Assembly: GCF_007856155.1 (NCBI RefSeq)
Contig: NZ_CP042266.1
Span: 62,001-126,000 of the forward strand
Length of the DNA stretch: 64,000 nucleotides
Reading direction: 5' to 3'
Origin: Streptomyces qinzhouensis
GTDB taxonomy: Bacteria; Actinomycetota; Actinomycetes; Streptomycetales; Streptomycetaceae
In this document: positions 60,009 through 64,000 of the stretch, piece by piece
Layout of the letters: each line of letters starts with the position of its first letter
Numbering within the stretch: position 1 is the stretch's first letter
The notes under the pieces: model-generated
What the model saw: only the letters and a program-made list of their open reading frames with translations
Databases searched by the model: none
What the model was told of the DNA's origin: nothing
Program-made: the position numbers and the translations under genes

Positions 60009-60724
60009 TGGGCTCGGTGTTCATCGACGCGCTGCTGGGCGCCGACCGGCCGGTCATCATGGAGCTCAAGCCCCGGTCGGCACAGGGCGAGGACCTGTTC
60101 CGCGGCCGGTCACCGGCCGAGATCGTGGCCCGCTACGAGGCCGCCGGCGCGCCCTGTCTCTCCGTCGTCACCGGCCGCTGGTTCGGGGGCGACACCGCGC
60201 TGCTGGCGGAGGTGGTGCGGCGTACCGGGCTGCCTGTTCTGCAGAAGGATTTCCTCACCAACTCCGGCCAGTTGCGGGCCGCGAGGGGGCTGGGGGCGTC
60301 TGCGGTGCTGCTGACGGCGGCGGTGCTGCCGAAGGCGGCGCTGGCGCGGCTGGCGCGGGAGGCGCTGCGGCTCGGTCTCACGCCTTTCATCGAGGTGGCT
60401 TCGGTGGCCGAGGTGGAGGCGCTGCCGTCGTGCGAGGGGTGTGTGGTGGCCGTCAACAACCGGGATATCCGCAATCGTGAGCGCGGGGACGCCGATACCG
60501 GCCGCAGTGGCCGGCTGCTGCCTGCGGTGCGGCGTACGGGGACCGGCTGCCCGGTCAGTGCCAGTGGTATCGACGATCCGCGGGTCGCGGCCGGGCTGCT
60601 CAGCGCCGGCTATGGCGGACTGCTGGTCGGGACGCACCTGTTGCGGGCAGAGGGCCTCGAGTCGTGGTGCGAGGAAGTGGACCGGCTGCGTGGCGTGCTG
60701 CCCGGGCCCGGTCGAGGGGGCTGA
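60008..60724 (+). CDS. trpC: Indole-3-glycerol-phosphate synthase-like protein (TrpC paralogue)
   Basis: The 238-residue TIM-barrel protein keeps most catalytic residues of indole-3-glycerol phosphate synthase: Glu and Lys in I-M-E-L-K-P near residue 19, the general acid lysine in L-Q-K-D-F near 80, Glu in F-I-E-V near 130 and Asn/Arg in N-N-R-D-I near 152. The K-x-x-S-P-S motif reads K-P-R-S-A-Q, and the late E-S-G-I is A-S-G-I, losing one conserved glutamate. The normal reaction closes the indole ring with loss of CO2. GGAGGAGG precedes the ATG at 60008. Its last 125 bases overlap the convergent regulator gene. Confidence 0.87.
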   Translation: MGSVFIDALLGADRPVIMELKPRSAQGEDLFRGRSPAEIVARYEAAGAPCLSVVTGRWFGGDTALLAEVVRRTGLPVLQKDFLTNSGQLRAARGLGASAVLLTAAVLPKAALARLAREALRLGLTPFIEVASVAEVEALPSCEGCVVAVNNRDIRNRERGDADTGRSGRLLPAVRRTGTGCPVSASGIDDPRVAAGLLSAGYGGLLVGTHLLRAEGLESWCEEVDRLRGVLPGPGRGG

Positions 60725-63656
60725 GGGAGAGTTCGTCCCATTCGACGGCGTAGGGGACGCCGAGGTCGTTGGCGGCGGCGATGACCCGGGCGGCGAGGTC
60801 GTTGGCCTCGAGGTAGCGCTTGGCCGCGACCAGGGCGCGGGCCACCCGCAGGGGCCGCTCCTGGTCGTAGGGGTCGAGGTCCATGGCCGATTCGAGGCGG
60901 TCGGTGGCCTCTTCCGTATCGCCTGCTTCCAGGGCGGCGGTCAGGACGACGTCGATGAGGCCGAGGACTCGCTGGCACAGGACCTCGCGGCGCTGGGCGA
61001 TGCGGTCGTCGTAGAGGTCGTCGGGCAGGAGCGGTCCGGTGAAGGCGGTGACGGCGGTGCGGGCGCGGTGGATGCGTTCGCCGTCCTGTGCGGCGGCGAC
61101 CGCGCGGGCGAGGTCTTCGAAGGCGTGGAGGTCGACGGTGCAGGAGGACAGGCACAGGAGTTGTCCCCGGCGGTTGACGAGGGGGCCGTAGGTGGCGCGG
61201 GCGCGGGTGAGGACGTTTTTGAGGCGGCGCTGGCCGACTCCTGACATTTCGTCGGGCCACAGCATTTCGACCATGGTCTCGACCCGGACGGAGCCGCCGG
61301 CGAGGACGAGGTGTTTCACGAGCTGGCTGGCGCGGCCGGTGCCGTGGAGCAGGGTGTGGCCGCGGCGGACTTCGAATCCGCTCAGGACGCGTATGTCGTA
61401 GGTGTCGCCGCCGGCCGGGAGGTCGTGGTCGGGGAGTGCCGGGGGGAGGCGGATCGCGGAGCGCAGGATGCCCGCGATGCGGTGTTCCCGGCGGTCCAGG
61501 AGGTCGGGGTGGCCGAGGCTGGCGGCCCGGTCGAGGGTGGTCTGCAGGCAGTGGGCGGCGGCGTCGATACGGCCGGCGGCGTGGCGGGCGTAGCCGGTGA
61601 GGAGTTCGGCTTTCCACCGCAGGCAGGGGGCGATCTCGCCGTTCTCGAGCATGGTTTGCAGGGTGTCGGCGGCTTCGGGTTCGCCGGCGCGGGCCTGGAT
61701 GAAGGCTTCGGTCAGGGCCAGGGTGCGGGGGTCTTCGACGCTGTGTTCGCGGGCGGCGGTCAGCAGGCGGGCGGCGGTCTGGCCGGCGCCGACCGTGGCG
61801 CAGGCGTCGGCGGCTTCGCACAGGAACAGCAGGCCGCTGCCGGCGTGGATCAGGATCTGGCCGAGGCCGGCTTCGGCCGCGGCCAGGTGTTCGAGGACGC
61901 CGGGCTGGTCGTGGTCGCCGGCGGCGACGATCAGGCGGGTCCAGGCGGCGTGGCCGGTGACCCAGTCGATGTGGAGGAGTTCGGCGAGGCGGATGGCGTC
62001 GTCGAGGAGGGTGAGGGGGCGTTCGGTCTCTCCGCCGAGGGCGAGGAGGCGGGCTTCCATGACCAGGCAGAGCATGCGGTCGAAGCGGGTGTCGCTGGTG
62101 GCGCCGATACGGCGCAGCAGAACGGCGCCTTCGCCGGTTTTGCCCATGGCGGACAGGACGTGGGTGGCGAGGGCGCGCTGGACGGCGGCGACGCGGGCGG
62201 GTTCGCCGAGTTCGCCCCAGGTGATGGCGGCCTGGCGCATGGCGTTCTCGGCGCGGCGCAGGCTGGGTCCGTCGGGGCGGTCGGCGAGGGCGATGCCGAG
62301 GGCTTCGAGGAGGCTGGCCTGGGCGCGGGTGCCTTCGGCGGTGTTTTCGAGGAGGTGTTCGGTGCGGGTGAGGGCGTTGGTGTCGTGGAGCAGGGCTCGT
62401 TGGATGAGCCATTCGCTTTCGATTTCGATGGCGAGGTCGTCGTCGGGGTGGTGTTCGCGGACGATGCGCAGGGCCCGGCCGATGACTTCGCGTTCCTCGG
62501 TGAGCTGGCCGAGGTTGCGGTGGGTGCGGGCGAGGTGGAGCAGGACCTGGGGGGCGGCTTCGGCGGCGGGTCCGAGGCGGTCCATGAGGTGGATGAACTC
62601 GACGGGGTCGAGTTGGTTGATGCGTGCGGTGGGGATGTCGGCGACGAGTCTGGCGGCCTGTTCGGGGGTGCCGCTGTCGACGAGGATGCCGGCGGCGGCG
62701 AGTTCGGCGCCCTGGGAGGTGAGGAGGGGGGCGGCTTGCCGGGCGATGGCCGGGTCCAGTGGGGCGAGGGCGGCCAGGGTCTGCCGGGATTCCACGCACA
62801 GGCGTGACCAGCCGTCGGCGCCGACGGCGAAGGGGATTCCGGCGCGGATGAGGCGCTGCAGGAGTCCGGGCTGGCCCAGGCCGGTGACGAGGATGTCGTT
62901 GACGAGGGGGAACGCGGCCAGTTGGATCAGCATGCGGCGGTCGGCGGGGTCGAGGTCGGCGGCGTAGTGGTCCATGAGCTGGCGGATGAGGCCGGGGTGG
63001 CGGAGCAGGACGGTGGCGGCGGCCATGCGGTCGGTGGTGCGGGCGAGGCGGCGCAGCATCACCAGGAGGAGGGCGGCCCAGCCGCCCGACAGGTCGTGCA
63101 GGGTGGTGGCGAGTCGTTCGCCGTCCGGGTCGCCGAGTTCGTTGCGGGCCAGGGCGGTGGCTTCTTCCTGGGTGAGGCGCAGGTCCTGGGTGTTGAAGCG
63201 CTCGGCGGTGCCGCTGAATTCCATGGCGGCGAGCGGGGCCGGTAAGAGGCGGCTGGCGACGAGGATCCGCAGGGGGGGCCGGGCGTCCTCCTGGGCGAGG
63301 TCGGCGAGCCAGGCGGCGGCGTCGTCGGTGAGGGCTTCGGCGTTGTCGACGACGAGGAGGCCGGGCACGCCGGGGCGGGCGAGGAGTTCGCCGATCCGCT
63401 CGGCGGCGGCCGTGGGGCGCGGCCGGCCGGTGGGCGGGTGGGGGGTGTCGTTGAGGATGGTGGAGGTGAGTTCGTCGACGGTGACGGGGTGGGTGCGGGG
63501 TAAGCGTACTTCGAGGCCGTTCGCGGTGCGGGCGCTGACCTGTTCGATGAGGACGCTTTTGCCGAATCCTCCGCCGGCTTCGATGAGGACGGAGTTTTGG
63601 GCGCCGAGGATTTCTTCCACCAGCCGGCGGCGTGGGACGAAAGGCACGCGTGCCAT
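60600..63656 (-). CDS. Large P-loop/TPR regulator with C-terminal SARP (BTAD) domain, TTA-containing
   Basis: This 1018-residue regulator has a P-loop E-A-G-G-G-F-G-K-S near residue 30, a Walker-B-like L-L-V-V-D-N-A near 100 and a long helical repeat region (about 330-730). The end is SARP-like: a winged-helix start D-I-R-V-L-S-G-F-E-V-R-R-G near 755, then R-R-L-K-N-V-L-T-R-A-R, and a BTAD domain to about 980. The order is the reverse of AfsR, whose SARP part is N-terminal. Codons 52 (63503-63501) and 138 (63245-63243) are TTA. AAGGGGAC precedes the ATG. It faces the trp-type operon and is its most likely regulator. Confidence 0.9.
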   Translation of the reverse strand: MARVPFVPRRRLVEEILGAQNSVLIEAGGGFGKSVLIEQVSARTANGLEVRLPRTHPVTVDELTSTILNDTPHPPTGRPRPTAAAERIGELLARPGVPGLLVVDNAEALTDDAAAWLADLAQEDARPPLRILVASRLLPAPLAAMEFSGTAERFNTQDLRLTQEEATALARNELGDPDGERLATTLHDLSGGWAALLLVMLRRLARTTDRMAAATVLLRHPGLIRQLMDHYAADLDPADRRMLIQLAAFPLVNDILVTGLGQPGLLQRLIRAGIPFAVGADGWSRLCVESRQTLAALAPLDPAIARQAAPLLTSQGAELAAAGILVDSGTPEQAARLVADIPTARINQLDPVEFIHLMDRLGPAAEAAPQVLLHLARTHRNLGQLTEEREVIGRALRIVREHHPDDDLAIEIESEWLIQRALLHDTNALTRTEHLLENTAEGTRAQASLLEALGIALADRPDGPSLRRAENAMRQAAITWGELGEPARVAAVQRALATHVLSAMGKTGEGAVLLRRIGATSDTRFDRMLCLVMEARLLALGGETERPLTLLDDAIRLAELLHIDWVTGHAAWTRLIVAAGDHDQPGVLEHLAAAEAGLGQILIHAGSGLLFLCEAADACATVGAGQTAARLLTAAREHSVEDPRTLALTEAFIQARAGEPEAADTLQTMLENGEIAPCLRWKAELLTGYARHAAGRIDAAAHCLQTTLDRAASLGHPDLLDRREHRIAGILRSAIRLPPALPDHDLPAGGDTYDIRVLSGFEVRRGHTLLHGTGRASQLVKHLVLAGGSVRVETMVEMLWPDEMSGVGQRRLKNVLTRARATYGPLVNRRGQLLCLSSCTVDLHAFEDLARAVAAAQDGERIHRARTAVTAFTGPLLPDDLYDDRIAQRREVLCQRVLGLIDVVLTAALEAGDTEEATDRLESAMDLDPYDQERPLRVARALVAAKRYLEANDLAARVIAAANDLGVPYAVEWDELSLSPLDRARAARHAAGPLPRTTTRGPLPATGASRPAVRHSRR

Positions 63657-63810
63657 ACGAGGCTGTCCCCTTCTTGTGCCAGCTGAACCGGCGGCCCCGG
63701 GTCTGCCGTCGTGCCCGGGTGATCGGGCTGCAACGTAACACGAACCGGTGACGATGAGAGCTCCTTTTCTCCCATTATTTTATCCCGTACGAGGACGGTG
63801 GCGGTGGTGG
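63657..63810 (-). promoter_or_regulatory. Promoter region of the P-loop/SARP regulator
   Basis: A run of A/T (about 63771-63784, ATAAAATAAT on the minus strand) stands out in otherwise GC-rich DNA between two minus-strand regulator genes. It probably carries the promoter of the downstream regulator; I cannot define -10 and -35 boxes with confidence. Confidence 0.4.
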
Positions 63811-63999
63811 TCACAGGGGTTCGGCGCCGGTGCGGGAGAGCTGGTGGGCGGTGTCGTTGCGGGTGGTGGGGAGGGGGGGTTGCAGGGAGGTGACGTGGCG
63901 GCGGCGGGCGGTGGTGATCTGTTCGTCGACGGCCTGGCGTACGACGTCGTGGCGGAAGGTGTAGAGGGCGGGCCGGTCGGGGTCGTTGGAGCCGGCGGC
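63811..63999 (-). CDS. C-terminal fragment of a probable ATP-binding regulator (cut by the window edge)
   Basis: An open frame enters from the right edge and ends at 63811. The 62 visible residues include Y-T-F-R-H-D-V-V-R-Q-A-V, which resembles the F-R-H-x-L-V-R-x-A element at the end of the AAA/STAND domain in LuxR- and AfsR-type regulators, followed by a short tail. The type is inferred from this one motif. It lies upstream of, and on the same strand as, the P-loop/SARP gene. Confidence 0.4.
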   Translation of the reverse strand, partial: AAGSNDPDRPALYTFRHDVVRQAVDEQITTARRRHVTSLQPPLPTTRNDTAHQLSRTGAEPL

Positions 64000-64000
64000 G

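Noticed and set aside
55653-60724. Housekeeping tryptophan biosynthesis genes
   Set aside because: trpE, trpG and trpB are absent, the genes are interleaved with carrier-protein chemistry, and several conserved substrate-site residues differ.

Overview
The window is a high-GC actinomycete sequence, almost certainly from a Streptomyces. The evidence is the very high GC content, GTG/TTG starts, ATGA stop-start overlaps, SARP and LAL regulators with rare TTA codons, and a mevalonate operon matching the Streptomyces CL190 (naphterpin) type. Nearly the whole window is specialised metabolism. It looks like several biosynthetic units placed side by side, and both edges cut through genes.

Left block (1-14.6 kb): a truncated DHA2 efflux pump, a SnoaL-like protein, and a minus-strand pair resembling CreE/CreD, which make nitrous acid from aspartate. 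A small zinc-ribbon/HTH pair comes next. Then follows a seven-gene operon encoding the mevalonate pathway from acetyl-/malonyl-CoA to IPP/DMAPP: mevalonate kinase, diphosphomevalonate decarboxylase, phosphomevalonate kinase, type 2 IPP isomerase, HMG-CoA reductase, HMG-CoA synthase and the acetoacetyl-CoA synthase NphT7. No prenyltransferase or terpene cyclase is visible, so the consumer of the isoprenoid units, and probably of the nitrous acid, should lie to the left.

Middle block (14.7-47.6 kb): a protein with two condensation-like domains and a thioesterase-like end, two SARPs, a tiny orphan acyl-CoA carboxylase epsilon-subunit gene, and a large LAL regulator. The rest is the front end of a beta-amino-acid-primed (macrolactam-type) polyketide pathway. 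It contains a KamA-family aminomutase lacking the lysine-binding aspartates, a PLP enzyme, a PKS with a loading ACP and two KS-AT-DH-KR-ACP modules, two adenylating enzymes, a discrete acyltransferase and a discrete ACP. A recurring CTAGGGG motif sits in the intergenic regions of exactly these genes and is a good candidate operator for the LAL regulator. A roughly 199-bp MITE-like element lies just upstream of the PKS. An ABC exporter and an orphan histidine kinase follow.

Right block (47.7-64 kb): a PPTase, a DUF1772 membrane protein, a hotdog thioesterase, a SnoaL-like protein, a Tat-exported cytokinin-dehydrogenase-like flavoprotein and an AraC regulator diverging from an NmrA-like protein. 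Next is a tightly packed operon: adenylation enzyme, carrier protein, TrpD-like, TrpA-like, ectoine-synthase-like cupin, acyl-CoA-dehydrogenase-like, TrpF-like and TrpC-like. The adenylation/carrier/dehydrogenase trio resembles the set that makes pyrrole-2-carboxyl-carrier from proline. The four trp-type enzymes form an anthranilate-to-indole route without TrpE or TrpB, and several substrate-site residues are changed. I regard this operon as the best candidate for an undescribed pathway. A P-loop/SARP hybrid regulator and the end of another regulator close the window. Four of the five large regulators carry TTA codons, suggesting bldA control of the whole region.
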